Source: Morinoia aosen
Lineage: Eukaryota > Arthropoda > Malacostraca > Amphipoda > Talitridae
Assembly (NCBI GenBank): GCA_030386875.1
Contig: CM059567.1
Coordinates: 80,717,130-80,781,129, forward strand
DNA length: 64,000 nt
Direction: 5' to 3'
A program made the position numbers and the translations under genes. Numbering within the stretch: the first letter of the stretch is position 1; each line of letters begins with the position of its first letter. Positions 35,401 through 47,285 of the stretch are shown here, one piece after another. The notes under the pieces are model-generated. The model was not told where the DNA came from, did not search any database, and was given only the letters and a program-made list of their open reading frames with translations.

Positions 35401-36187
35401 CACTGCAGCACGCACTGCAGCACGCACTGCAGCACGCACTGCAGCACGCACTGCAGCACGCACTGCAGCACGCACTGCAACACGCACTGCAGCACGCACT
35501 GCAACACGCACTGCAGCACGCACTGCAGCACGCACTGCAACACGCACTGCAACACGCACTGCAACACGCACTGCAACACGCACTGCAGCACGCACTGCAG
35601 CACGCACTGCAACACGCACTGCAGCACGCACTGCAACACGCACTGCAACACGCACTGCAACACGCACTGCAACACGCACTGCAACACGCACTGCAACACG
35701 CACTGCAGCACGCACTGCAACACGCACTGCAACACGCACTGCAACACGCACTGCAACACGCACTGCAACACGCACTGCAGCACGCACTGCAGCACGCACT
35801 GCACCACGCACTGCACCACGCACTGCAACACGCACTGCAACACGCACTGCAACACGCACTGCAACACGCACTGCAACACGCACTGCAACACGCACTGCAG
35901 CACGCACTGCAACACGCACTGCACCACGCACTGCAACACGCACTGCAACACGCACTGCAACACGCACTGCAGCACGCACTGCAACACGCACTGCAACACG
36001 CACTGCAACACGCACTGCAACACGCACTGCAACACGCACTGCAACACGCACTGCAGCACGCACTGCAACACGCACTGCAACACGCACTGCAGCACGCACT
36101 GCAGCACGCACTGCAACACGCACTGCAACACGCACTGCAACACGCACTGCAGCACGCACTGCAACACGCACTGCAACACGCACTGCA
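32489..36187. repeat. 12-bp satellite, about 308 copies, 3.7 kb, higher-order structure
   Basis: The unit is CACGCACTGCAC, with the last base C, G or A defining three main types. Rarer variants are CGCTCTG, CACGGCA and CGCAATG. CAC-type units dominate the first third, CAG-type the middle, and CAA/CAG mixtures the end. Blocks with the same variant order recur: a CTCT-CAG-CAC series around 33055-33170 and 33340-33450, and an AATG series around 34600-34750 and 34900-35050. Unit length is divisible by three without stops, so ORFs of over 1,200 codons occur on both strands. None is a gene. Confidence 0.99.
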
Positions 36188-37095
36188 AATTAATTATTTT
36201 AAATCTCGAGCGTCGGCCTCCGATTTCATCTCACCAACGTGAGAGCTGTGGTCTGTGACATTTGTTGGCCAGATCAATGACGTTTCATTTCTTTTAATTT
36301 TCATTCATTTTACTCCACCTATTATTGTAGTTCAAAGTTCATTTTTTCCTTGTATTCATACAAATTATCAAAATGTTTGGTGGGTTTCGTCCTGCAGACA
36401 CCAACTTTTGAAAAATAAAACACGTTCTGAGTGGAAAGACGATGCTTCTCAGTTCTCTTATATCCGAGGCGTGCTGTCAACGCACACACTATACAGTAAA
36501 CACCAACACAAGGAGGCAACCGCAGCGGCGCTAATGCTTGAGACGCCATATTATCACAAAGTGGTTGTTAGACTCCTGAACTGGCCTGGCACCGTTCGCC
36601 ACACACTCAATCTTGTCGACCAATCCAGCGATAGAAATTTGTATAAGTAGTAAGAAAGATTAGTAAACCTCTGTATTATGCATCTCGTCTGCCAGGGGGA
36701 TGAGCTTGACGGGAATATCCTTCAGTGCATTTTGTAGACTTGACGGTCCTCGGAGGTATGCGAGATGCCTGATTTACGCTCAAGGAGAGCAGGAGGGGGG
36801 GTATGGTGATAGTTTCTGTCCTTATGAGTGTGCCTTGGGGAAGTAGTACTCGATCCCCTGTGAGCCAAGCTACCTGACTTAAAATCAGCAATGTCTGTTA
36901 CAGGAGTCTGTGGTGGGCCTAGATATCTATCGGGTAAGGTGGGTCTTATCTTTCATTCTGTACTTCCGTCTTTTTCGTGTGAGAGGCCGGGTTACCGTAC
37001 AACCGACCTCCTGGTCGAGTGTCTTCGTCTTTTATTTTTATTCTTACTCATCTTTTCGTTTTATATAGCAGAATATACTGATGCACTAGTAAATA
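36188..37095. other. Unique DNA right of the 12-bp satellite
   Basis: Holds the unrecognised 131-codon open stretch and nothing else that I can support. Confidence 0.45.
36255..36650 (+). other. 131-codon open stretch, unrecognised
   Basis: The longest open stretch outside repeats and transposons. It begins hydrophobic and ends with a mixed, charged part (residues about 85-131). I see no signal, motif or domain that identifies it, no splice context that supports it, and its length is within chance expectation for 64 kb. Confidence 0.15.
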
Positions 37096-37220
37096 TTTCC
37101 CAGTAACCCAGTCTAACTTTTTCGCCGCCTGCATGCATGTTTTTCACCGCCCAACTAATTAAATTGCTTAGGCGGCGAAAAACATGCATACTCTGGCGAA
37201 AAAAAGTTCAGACTGGGAAA
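37096..37220. repeat. 125-bp foldback: imperfect inverted repeat of about 52 bp
   Basis: The left arm (TTTCCCAGT, CTTTTTCGCCGCC, GCATGCATGTTTTTCACCGC) pairs with the right arm (GGCGGCGAAAAACATGCAT, CTGGCGAAAAA, GACTGGGAAA) around a loop of about 20 bases. Mismatches and small bulges occur along the stem. This could be a tiny MITE or foldback element, or a hairpin transcript precursor. No target duplication is obvious. Confidence 0.85.
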
Positions 37221-37648
37221 CTATCCTTTTCATCAGAACAATGCTCCCATGTGCATTTATATATTTATTGCATTCATGCAACTAGTGCACCCACGACTTC
37301 GTCAAACAATAATTTCTTGTTCAGTCTGCTACACACCACTTTGTATAGCAAGTGGATGTCGCCCTAATTTGGCCGCGCCTCATCAGAGCAGGGCACCGTC
37401 CCCCTGTCCTTGCGAGAGAGATTGTGTGTGGGCCGAGGCCCCGATCTGATCTGTGCGACACAAATTACAGCAAGTCAAATACGAGTACAGTCCAGTGCGT
37501 AGTATAGTCTCGGGCGCACTCGTTTTTGCAGTACACAGTAGACGTATTCGGATATCTTACCCTGAACTTTTCTCTCTCAATACCAAACACAACCCCATTT
37601 GTCCTTCCCACATTTTTACTGAATTAAAATCTCAGTTGTTCTCAGTGT
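37221..37648. other. Unique DNA
   Basis: No feature supported. Confidence 0.5.
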
Positions 37649-39445
37649 ATATACCGCTTAGGGGAATTTAAATATTTTATTTATGAGAATTAGCGCTGCT
37701 ATGGGGAATATGTGAGGTTTCGAGCTAAAGGTTAGGCAGGCCTTCCTTTTGTTGAAATAGTAAGGGTTTTTTGTTTTGTTACGGACCATCTTTTTTTTTA
37801 TTCGCTGCTGTCCTATGTTTCAGCACCTATTACCTTGTTTTTCCTTCAACTTTGATCTTGTTTTATAAATTTCTTTCTCAAATTACTATTTTTGTGTACC
37901 TTGTGTATAAATTCCACGTTCCCTTAACTCTACAATAAATGGTACCTTCTTCCTTCTGTCACGAGAAATCGGCCTTTCACCTCCTTGTTAACATTTCATT
38001 AACAGGAAGATCCGGCTCTCGGAATTGAGGAATGGCACACCTCCAAAGGATACATATACGACACAAAAATTCATGGAAAATAATTGACACTACAGTATAT
38101 ATACTAAAAGAAAAGGTACTCACCGGTGATCGCTGACCCACTTACGTAGCGCATTTTCTGAGCGCCCTCCGTGGTATTACGAGTGATCGCTTCTGATATT
38201 GTGGGGCATGATACACAGGATATACTATGCTTAACATTTATAATTTCCAGCTATACGTCATACAAACATTGATGAGCGTACACACAATGAATGGTGTTAG
38301 GAATAATGCAAATTAAGTAATGGAATCAAATAGCATACGTCAAATGACTTACATCACATAATTATACTGAAATATTGGCTGGCCGGCCGCCGCTAAGTTT
38401 GCAAGAGCAACACATGAGAATTCATCTATCCTGTCCTATTTCTATCTCAGTTATTCCAGCAGCACAGTGGGCAATGGTCACTTCAACCAGAAAAATCGTC
38501 AGCGACTCGCTTCAGTTCAAAGGCCTGTCTTATTCACTGTTCAGAAAATGTCTAGTGATGACGTTATTTTGCTTATTCCGCTTCAGTGTATTCACACGTC
38601 GATTTCCTTTCATTCGAGCTGATCAATCCTCAGACATACTCGTATGACTCCGTCCCACCCGCCCCGAGACGTTGCAGCTAAATGTTACATTAAATTATTT
38701 CCACGCTGGTTGGATCTTGCTTTACTTCACCGCGTTTTATTTCTTATACTTCGCGTCGCGGCGTCGGTTTTAGAACTGCCTTTTATTCATCCCCGATGCC
38801 TAGCGCCTTTTCATGAGGGTTGTTCGCTCTCTCATATTCGGCCTATAAGAATCTTCGGACCTTGACTGCGACCGCCTTCCCTCTCTTCTCATTGGTGGTC
38901 CTGCAGCTCGCCTTTATTTTTTTTTCTTAGCCTCATTGTTTCTTACGCTCTCACGCTCCAGCCCCTTCGAAAACGACCGTTGGTTTGCCGTCTCTCTCGG
39001 CTTAAGTGTCTCGATTTATATTTGACTACAAGGCGACTTTGTTTTGCACATGGGTAGGCATTTTTCCGACCGTCTCAAGTTTCCCAAGGGCTCGCCCGAA
39101 TGAAAAAATTTGCTAACACCACAAAATAGTCCCCTCCAGAAACAACACACAATGTAAACAGACATCTTTTTGGGCTCTCGCATCTTATCGCGGCCTCCTA
39201 ACATTGCTGAGTCAAACATACGGCATAAAAACATACATGTTGAAGCGACCCTCCCGTACTGCTGGGTTTTTCTGAGATATTTCTAAGTAAGCCAAAAATT
39301 TATTACACACAATTAAAATTTTTCCCTAAATCCTCATTTTAATTCGCATAATTGATTATTCTTAACAGATTCTCGACACTTCCTCTCTTTGGAACACCTT
39401 TCTTACAGTTAGGGAGGCTTAAACTAACATTTAATCTAATCTGTT
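37649..39445 (+). mobile_element. SINE-like family copy split by a solo LTR
   Basis: The 5' part (37649-37956) runs from a diverged head (CTTAGGGGAATTT) through GTGAGGTTTCGAGCTAAAGG and TGTTTCAGCACCT to ATGGTACCTTCTTCCTTC. The 3' part (39379-39445) resumes with CTTCCTCTCTTTGGAACACC and ends TTAAACTAACATTTAATCTA. Joining the parts without the 4-bp duplication gives the family consensus exactly at the junction. The insert between them is described separately. Confidence 0.93.
37957..39378. mobile_element. Probable solo LTR, 1,422 bp
   Basis: The insert begins TGTCACGAGAAATC and ends CAGATTCTCGACA. This gives TG...CA termini with short imperfect inverted ends, flanked by the 4-bp target duplication CTTC (37953-37956, 39379-39382). 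These are the marks of an LTR retrotransposon. No internal region, RT or second LTR copy is present, so recombination between LTRs is the simplest history. A TATAAG box-like sequence is at about 38841. A non-autonomous DNA element is less likely given the ends. It is not detectably the same family as the LTR pair at 45568 and 51905. Confidence 0.68.
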
Positions 39446-40307
39446 CTCGTTATGTTACCGAACTGCATTTGTGCTTCTGACTTAGTACGTTTATTTTCCG
39501 TTGCACCTCCCTTTTTTTCGCTCGATAACACCTACTTATCCTACTCTTCATCCCTAACATGTTCGATCATCTCGTATAAATTTGGAGGCTTCAATTCTTC
39601 GCGAAGTATAAAGCTGTTAAAACTGGTGCACTTCGATATGTTCTTTCCGCTCACGCAAATGACTCCTGCTCTGCGAGGCCTTTTTCACCGCTCCCTAAGC
39701 TTGGCTCTCTTTCCCATACGTGTGCTCCAAGCCCTGTGCAGTTCTTTCTCTTTCTCTTTACGATCATTTAATTCGTAGTATTCCTAAGTGTACCGTTATT
39801 GAAAAGTGTGAGTAAGATAAAACTCTTATCAGCACGGCACAATTTTATGATTTTACTTGCAAGCTCTGTGACCTTCATGCCTTCAGTACTTAGATTAGTA
39901 TTGTGAAATCGCGTGCAGCATCACAAGCTGAGATACGAAGTACAGCTGTCAGTGCCACTGAGTGAGAACTAATCTTGTAAAATATACGATCTCATTTACT
40001 CTGTCGCAACGTAGGGCGACACTGTGGTAGAGCGATTGTAAGTTGCAATCGCACTGTGTGCGTGCGACCTACGATAATTTCTCAAAAATGATAGCATTTA
40101 CCTTCAATTTTCGGATTTGAATGAGTTCTATAGGAGGAACTCAACGAAGTAAGTAGATGCAACTACAGAAGAACCCGGTGACAAGGGTGTAGAGGAGTTA
40201 CCATTGGAATTAATTAATGTTAGGAATGATATGCTTCTGTATAATGCTTTCCTTTGCTTTCTTCCCTATGAAAAAGTGCATGAATTTGTTTATGAAGCAA
40301 CTTTATT
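39446..40307. other. Unique DNA
   Basis: Forward open stretch 39452-39778 is hydrophobic and serine-rich, with no recognised domain. No repeat seen. Confidence 0.45.
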
Positions 40308-41084
40308 CCGCGGGTGTCCCTCAAAAATGTCCCTGACTTTTTAATTGATTATATCTCCGCTTTAAATTAACATATTTGAATTATCTTTGTTTACGACGTA
40401 GTAAATTTTCTTTTCTTTTCGAATGATTTGAGTTTTTGAAAATTAGTTGAATAACCACTTTACTGTGATCGATTTACTGAAAGAGGTAGAAAAACTAATT
40501 GTTCAAAGGAAAAGTTTTATAAATAACACTGGTATTCTTTTTCATTTCTCCATACCTACTGTTGAAAATAATTTCACAATGATGTATCCTACATACCACC
40601 AAGTATGTATAGCCTCCATCATTAATAATTCTTCGACAACGAATTGAAGAAGTGTATCAAGAACTGAAAGAAAACGGTGAAATAATCCGCAAAACTCTTC
40701 GTTCAATGGTGGCTAGAAGTAATACTTGCTTTGGGAGGTATGGAGTGTATGTCGAAGGATACTAAATTACTTTATTTATTTAAACGTTATTTAAGATGAT
40801 ATTTCGTTATTCTTTTAAATTTTTGTTTGTTCGGATTTTTGGAAAGTATAAAATGAGCAAGAATATCAATGTTGTTTTAAAATCTTTTGAACAATTAATT
40901 TTTCTACCTCTTTCAGTAAATCGATCATTGTAAAATGGTTATTCAACTGAATTTCAAAAACTCAAGTTATTCGGAAAGGATACAAAATTTACTACATTGT
41001 GTAAAAAAGACTATTCAAATATGTTATTTTAAAGCGGAGAAATAATCAATTGAAATTTAGGGGACATTTTTGTGGGACACCCGG
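40308..41084. mobile_element. Non-autonomous DNA element with TIRs of about 215 bp, 777 bp
   Basis: The left arm starts CCGCGGGTGTCCCTCAAAAA. The right arm, read inward, starts CCGGGTGTCCCACAAAAATG. The arms stay alignable to about 40520 and back from 41084 to about 40868, including the shared block ATCGATTTACTGAAAGAGG. A unique core of about 350 bp contains no transposase. GGGTGTCCC-type termini occur in many Tc1/mariner-like elements. The right end abuts TA, while the left flank no longer shows TA. The superfamily is therefore tentative. Confidence 0.78.
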
Positions 41085-43472
41085 TATATATTTAAATTCA
41101 TGTATTTTTTCCAAAATTGATTCACACGTGCTGTACTTGCTTGATATTGAAAAAACAATATAATCTGAATTCGAGTGGTTATTCAGTATTAGGCAGGAGC
41201 GAGGTGGAACTGTTCAAAATAGAGCATAGTGAGATTTCAGACTTTTCCTATACCTTCACCCAATCGTTCATAATTTTGATGAATTTACCTAATACGCTAT
41301 TTGAAAATGTTTTCTGATTTTCTTCAACTGATTTGGTAATCCGCGCGAAAACAATCGCTCTTAGAGTTATGGTGTAAATATTGAACTCAAAACAAGTCTA
41401 AATTAATTAATATTTACCATCTACCGTAGAAGACATGTAAAGGTTCGCTACAATTAAGTTGGAATCAGCGTAAGGTTGATTTGTTGTTGTTGTTGTGAGC
41501 AAACGTACGACTCGTGGGCGTTAACTTCTGATGTCTTCATGAGCAATCAGATTATGATGCACAGTCGGTCTGGGATAGCTTTACGCAAAATTAACTCAAC
41601 TATTCAAGCATGTTCTTCCTGCCTAGCATAGAGGGGACAGAAACGAATAATTTCTTCGTGACTGCAACAATTGTAGACTTTTTAACTCGGTTTGGCTGAT
41701 CCTCTGCAAAATTTAAATTAAAAATAAGCAAAGGGCTTAAAATATTTGATAACAGTGTTATTTGAGCGATGCTGATTTCTTACTGCATCAGCCATCATAG
41801 AATTTTTAAACAAGAAATCTACACACGATAAACTAAACTGTAGGTACACTAGCTGAATGGAGAGTTCGTGGCGCCATATTTTCCATTTTTTTAACCACTG
41901 TGTTTAATTATATTATTGGACGCGTGATAGAGTGGACAAACTCAACCGTACTGGTACAGCAGTGATCCTTTGACAGAGTGGAGAGTGAAATATAACTTGG
42001 CTAAATTGTTTCTAATTTATGACTTACACAAGAGATCGAAATTTTTGACACCAACTGAAGAATAATTTCTAAATGATCATGTCTCCCTTCAATACCGCTG
42101 TTATTTTACATGACGGCTTCCATTTACGATCATAGAAGAAAAAATCAAGTGACGTTATGTAATTTCAGAGAAATTCAGCTCTATTTTTAACGCAGCATTG
42201 TTTGTTACTACAGTTGATTTCGTACAACTTATGAATCAGCGTTCCTTCATCAGTTAGCCTGCTGCGACTGCGCCTGACCTCGCATTGAGAGCTGTGTGCT
42301 GCGCAGTAAAGAGCGCGTGCCACCGAGTCTAGCGAGACCTGCACCATAGGCTTGGTGAAGAAGGGTCGAACGGTGAAGATACGAGCGATGAACAGCAGCC
42401 TTGCTTCACAATAATCAACTGAGGACGACACATTAACTATTTCTTGGTATAATCCTCAAAGTAATGATGAACCGATACAATAGATAAAGGCATATTTCCT
42501 GTCCATCGAATGAAAGTCCTCAAATGGCGCATATCTTCCGTGTATGACTGCAGTAAGTTGCGTGCTTGATTTATCCTCTTGTCAACGTAACTGATCTCGT
42601 GCGAGATAGCGTTAAGGTCTTTCCGTCCCAGTCAACGGAGCAGCAGTTGCGGATCATTAAAGAGGGTTTGCTTCAAAATTTTCTCTTTGCCTTTTTTTTT
42701 ACTAAAAAGAGACCGTGCCTCGTGTCTGTACGCGACTGGCAACTCAAGCGTCGCCGCTGCGCCAGGCCTCGAGCTCATGACGCGGCGGTGAGCGCTGGGA
42801 GGAGTCGCTCACTCCGAGGGTGGAGCTGGCTGAGCCTCTTCTGCATGTCCATTTTGAATACGAAATTATTATATTGGAGGTATTTCTAATATGATCATTA
42901 CTGAACGTTTAGTTTTGAAGATATTAAATGTTAACGTAAGAATTGTTCAAGAATTAGCCGGTTTTTATTACCTACCAGCCTTTAATCGCGCTGAAAATTG
43001 GTACTTTAACAAATGATGTTACGATTGAATAAAAAATCCGTATTATTTTTCTTATGGTTCAGAATATAATATCAGCAAAAAATCAATGAAAATGTATCGA
43101 TGTTTCAGTAAACGTCAAATCCCCATGAAAAAATTATTCAATCTTAGGTAAATGCACTGATTACACCAATTGACCTTTATTGATTACGCCAATAATCACT
43201 GATTACACCAATAAGTCGTATACATACCCAGTTTTATTGATCAATGATCTTCGATGTGAGCAGTACAATGGATTTATGCTTTGCCGAAATCTCATCTTAA
43301 AACTATCGTTCTAAAGCTGTGTACTTCAACAAATTTGTGCCAGTGTTTCGCTGCGACAACCTCCGTCAGAGGATTGTCCTGTACACTCCAGCGCAAATCA
43401 GCAGCTCAGAGCCGTGCGTGCTGCACGCGACGGTGCTGCATCCCCGTGCTATCATCTTGCGTCGCCGTAGCT
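41085..43472. other. Unique DNA, 2.4 kb
   Basis: A short TTG run at about 41482-41496 and GC-rich patches at 42240-42370 and 42715-42840. Nothing recognisable as a gene or mobile element. Confidence 0.45.
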
Positions 43473-43861
43473 GTCCCCTCAGGGGGGACACAACTACATA
43501 TTGTCTCAATGGGTATTAGCACTCCTAGGCTGAAAATGTGAGGTCTTGAGCTCAATGTTTTTCGTTACAATAGTATAGGGTTTTTGTTTTGTTGCGGACC
43601 ATTTCTTTTCGCTTCACTCCTGCCATTATTTTCAGCGCCAGCTACATTCGTTTTCAATTTTAATCTTATTTCAAAAACTTATTTCTCAACTTGCTGTTCC
43701 TTTGCGGGTGGGATCTTGTGTGCGAACGCACCTTATGCAAAGATTTCCCGTTTCATTTGTCTCTATACCAAATGGTGCTTTGCCCCTTCTTCTCTTTGGA
43801 ACACCTTTGTTGTGGTTCAGGAAGGCTTGAACTAAATTATCCAATCTAATATAATCTAACT
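43473..43861 (+). mobile_element. SINE-like family copy, long subtype, near full length
   Basis: The head is CCCCTCAGGGGGGACACAAC, then GGGTATTAGCACTCCTAGG, GTGAGGTCTTGAGCTCAATG, TTTTCAGCGCC, the long-subtype segment (TGGGATCTTGTGTGCGAACG), ATACCAAATGGTGC, and the tail ATCCAATCTAATATAATCTA. No target duplication detected. Confidence 0.9.
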
Positions 43862-45563
43862 TGATCACCGCTGCTTATCGAGTTTCGAGTTTTGCTGTCA
43901 TTTACATGAGCACACGTTGAGGCTCTCCTAGTTCGGTGTTGTTGTGCAGTTGCACACTTCGGTTCATTTCGAACTGTGTTGATAAGGGGGTCACTGACTT
44001 GCGCATCAGTGTTGCCTCGTGTAAGAACATGACAATAACAATAATCAAATCTGCAACACAGCGCGAGTTTATGGTTTTAAGTAGAAATTTGCCTGTCTGT
44101 TTCGTGTGGTCGACCATTGTTTTTTTTTGACTACGTAATGGAACGCTCTTCGTACTTCCCTGAGAGCCGGATGTGAGCTCAGCTGCTCGCCTCATCGCTC
44201 ACACACGCGGGAGCGGCGGCCTGGCCGCAGCACCTGCAGCAGGATGTTCTGGGAGGTTACGTCAGACATTGACTTCGAATTCGCTCAAGCACTTCAGTGC
44301 TCCGTAAACTGCGACTCGAAATTTACTGAAAATTTAACGTTTAAAACGATTCCGCCCCATAGCCGACTGTAGGCTAACTGAACTGAACAGCAGTTTTAGG
44401 TTTCTCAATAAACTATAAAGACTTGTAGTAGCAGCCTTCCAATTTTTTAAATGAATGTCTTTTCATACTTGTTGTCAAATCGAAGTTCATTGACAATTCT
44501 CAAGTTTGCTTGATATGTCTCGAAATTTCTATATCAACCCAATTGAAAATTATCGCCCTTTTCAGGTTGTAAATTAGTCGTAAAAGGTCAAAAACGGCAC
44601 AAAAGGGCCAAAAAACACGACTTCAAACCGACTCCTATCTATACTTGGCCCATTAGGGCTTGAAAAGGGCCCTTCATTCAAATGGCCTTTTATAGGTCAA
44701 GTCAATGGCTGTTTTCGGGCTCATTCGGGTCGTTTAAAGTCGTTTTCAAGCCTTTTTCGACAACCTCTAACCTCGTTCAAGTAGTAGAGAAGCCCAAAAT
44801 GGCCGTTGCCTTAGCCGTTTCGATGCCCAGAAATAGCCGTTTAACAGGGCTTAAAATAAGCGACATTTGCACTGAAAAATGCTAATTTACTGCTTGAAAA
44901 CGACTATCTCTTGGCCTATAACTGCCTGAAAACGCTCTGTAAAAGGCTCAGAATTTCAATAGGGAAGTTACGTACAAGCAAAATTTTGAACTTCATCGAT
45001 AAGTATTTCGTAAGAAAATATGAGCAGTTTATTAACAATCTTGTACAAATTACTCATATTACTTCACATAGCGCTACAGAATCTGAAGTTAAACTTTCAG
45101 CGTCTCGGAACATTCAACTGAACACGAATTGGAAAGTTCTTTCAGCTATTCCATTTGCTTGCCAATTAAGCCTCAACATCTTCCAGAAATGTGCAGGGAT
45201 AAAACAGTCAGGTTGTAGAACGCTCGAAGTTGTGATAAATTCAGTAATTTTGGGTGTTAATGCTTTCACGTTTTAAAAGAAATGTAGCTAGGTTTGATCT
45301 CTGCTCAAGGGTGAAAAGCCAGAAGGAAAACGGAATGGAAATAGTCGCTAAGAAATGATAACATGCTTTAATCCATTGAGAAAAAGATCAGCGTCCAGAA
45401 AATACAGCATTTTGGAATGTAGTACTCGTTCGAATCATTCATTTTCTTGATGGTTGAACGTGTTAGAAGGAAGAATAATTTCTTGCTGGTGGCGGGGAAG
45501 CGGCTGCAGGGGTGACTGTGTATAGGAGTTTCTATACGTAATATATTCGATGACGTTTGTCCA
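43862..45563. other. Unique DNA with a motif-rich stretch
   Basis: From about 44540 to 44950 the words AAAAGGGC, GGCCTTTT, CGTTTTCAAGC and GCTTGAAAACG recur on both strands. One perfect 14-bp inverted pair is AGTCGTTTTCAAGC near 44727 and its complement near 44890. The rest is unremarkable. No gene recognised. Confidence 0.45.
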
Positions 45564-45567
45564 CCTG

Positions 45568-47285
45568 TGTTGCGATACAGAGAAAGGGGTGGGTTTAGGA
45601 CCCCCTTTCCATACGCTGAGGGAATTCCAACCCCCACACATGTTATAGTATTATCCTTTATGCTTGCGTACACCTGTATACCAGACATGGAGAATAAAAG
45701 AATTTGAAAGATTAAGACACATTTATTTTTGAGATGAACACGTGGATAAACACACACGGCATGGGAACGAAATGATTTGAAATGGCACAGCGGCGTCAAT
45801 GAAAAATACGTAAGTTTCTACCGCCACAATATTTAAACACGACATCATACAAATGTGCTGCTTACCGAGCCTTCAAGTTACAAATACTCCCTCGTTGACA
45901 ACGATTCACGCATCCACAGTAACACAAATCATAATATTTGCGAGAGTAACACATCACGATTTAACCTGGAATTGTGACACGGTGTCGAATCATACAACGG
46001 GAAGTCGATCCTCGACTAAATAGACACAATAAATCGGTTGCCTATAAAATTAGATGATTCTTCACGATACTTTGGAAAGCACTTATCTGTGTGCTGCTCT
46101 ACATCTGAAATTGAACTTCAATCACCACCTAAAAGAGCTCTCACAACTATGAAGCACTCGCACTTTTGATAATAAATGATTCACTGATGGACATTCACTG
46201 ACGATGCTGTTGCTCACTGCTGATGTTCCGCGTCGTAGCTTTAGGTTTGCTGCAGGTGTAGGCTGATGTCTTGCCCGCGCTGCAGCGATGCCTCTGCCGC
46301 TCCCTCATCGTGCCGCCGGCATTCCAACTCGAGTTCACAGCCGCCGTGGTGCCTGGAGTGTCTTAAGAGTCTCAATGGCAAGCCACTTCACTGTAGATTT
46401 GCGTGTTGCTTTACGCATTGTGGGTGGACGAACTTAACTGTTTGCCATTTGCAATGTTGACGACTGCCGCTGAAGTTGACTGTGAGTTCGACCCCGATGC
46501 ACAGATGTTGAATGCTCTTGGTTGAATCTCCGACGCGTTTATTCATGACGATCACCGATGCGAGGCTGGTTTACTTCGATTAGGCTTCCTTTGTAAGACG
46601 ATGCTTCAATGACTTCCGACGTCCAACGTTATTTTATGTGCCTCGAATTATTAACTTTCAAGTTGCAGTTGGGTATAAGGCCAGCCGACGAGGCTGGCCT
46701 ATTGTGTAGAACACCCTCAGACGTCTTGCGCAGTCTCTCACGTGTGTTCAAAAATTCCTCCCCATGCTTCCTTCTACGGGCCTTATATGTGTTTCGCTTC
46801 CCTCTTTCTCGATCGTTCTCGACGCTTCTATTCTACAGAGGCAGCATCTGCAACCTTATTGGCGGAATTCTTGCTCGTTCTGACGTCTGGGACTCTCATT
46901 GGTGCGTGTTGAGACACACCTTCTTGCGTCATACCTTTGGCGCGCGGTGATTCGCTTAGATTGTGTGGGCCTCTGTTACTACGTCACATCCGCCCAACGC
47001 CCTCGAAACCCCGGCTTGCCTTGTGATACCTCTACCCCAAACAATCGCCGCTTGTTTTTCCGACCGAACAGTTAAGAATTGTCCTTAACACACACGTGCA
47101 AACTTTGGTCCACATTCTCACGCTCAAGAATAACAGTGATAACGGTTTTTACACATTTTCTTGAACTCACGCTCAAGAATAACAGTGATAACGGTTTTTA
47201 CACATTTTCTTAAAGTATTTTGGCAAAAAAAATGAAGTTACGAGACATGTTTCCCAAAATCTTGTGAGGGTAGTATTTCTGGACA
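45568..47285 (-). repeat. Left LTR, 1,718 bp
   Basis: Begins TGTTGCGATACAGAG and ends AGTATTTCTGGACA. By eye it differs from the right LTR by two substitutions (45670s T/A; about 47159 G/A) and one 2-bp indel near 47230; other differences may have been missed. Contains a perfect 9-bp-stem hairpin (AGGCCAGCC / GGCTGGCCT, 46679-46701) and two tandem copies of a block of about 48 bp beginning CTCACGCTCAAGAATAACAG near 47117-47213. Confidence 0.95.

Noticed and set aside
11671-36187. CRISPR-like arrays
   Set aside because: Repeats are directly tandem with no unique spacers, and the DNA is eukaryotic.
32299-36258. ORFs of over 1,200 codons on both strands
   Set aside because: They simply translate the 12-bp satellite, whose length is a multiple of three and which lacks stops. 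Several frames are open at once, which real genes do not show.
36255-36650. 131-codon ORF as a host gene
   Set aside because: No domain, signal or splice evidence, and its length is within chance expectation; listed only as an open stretch.
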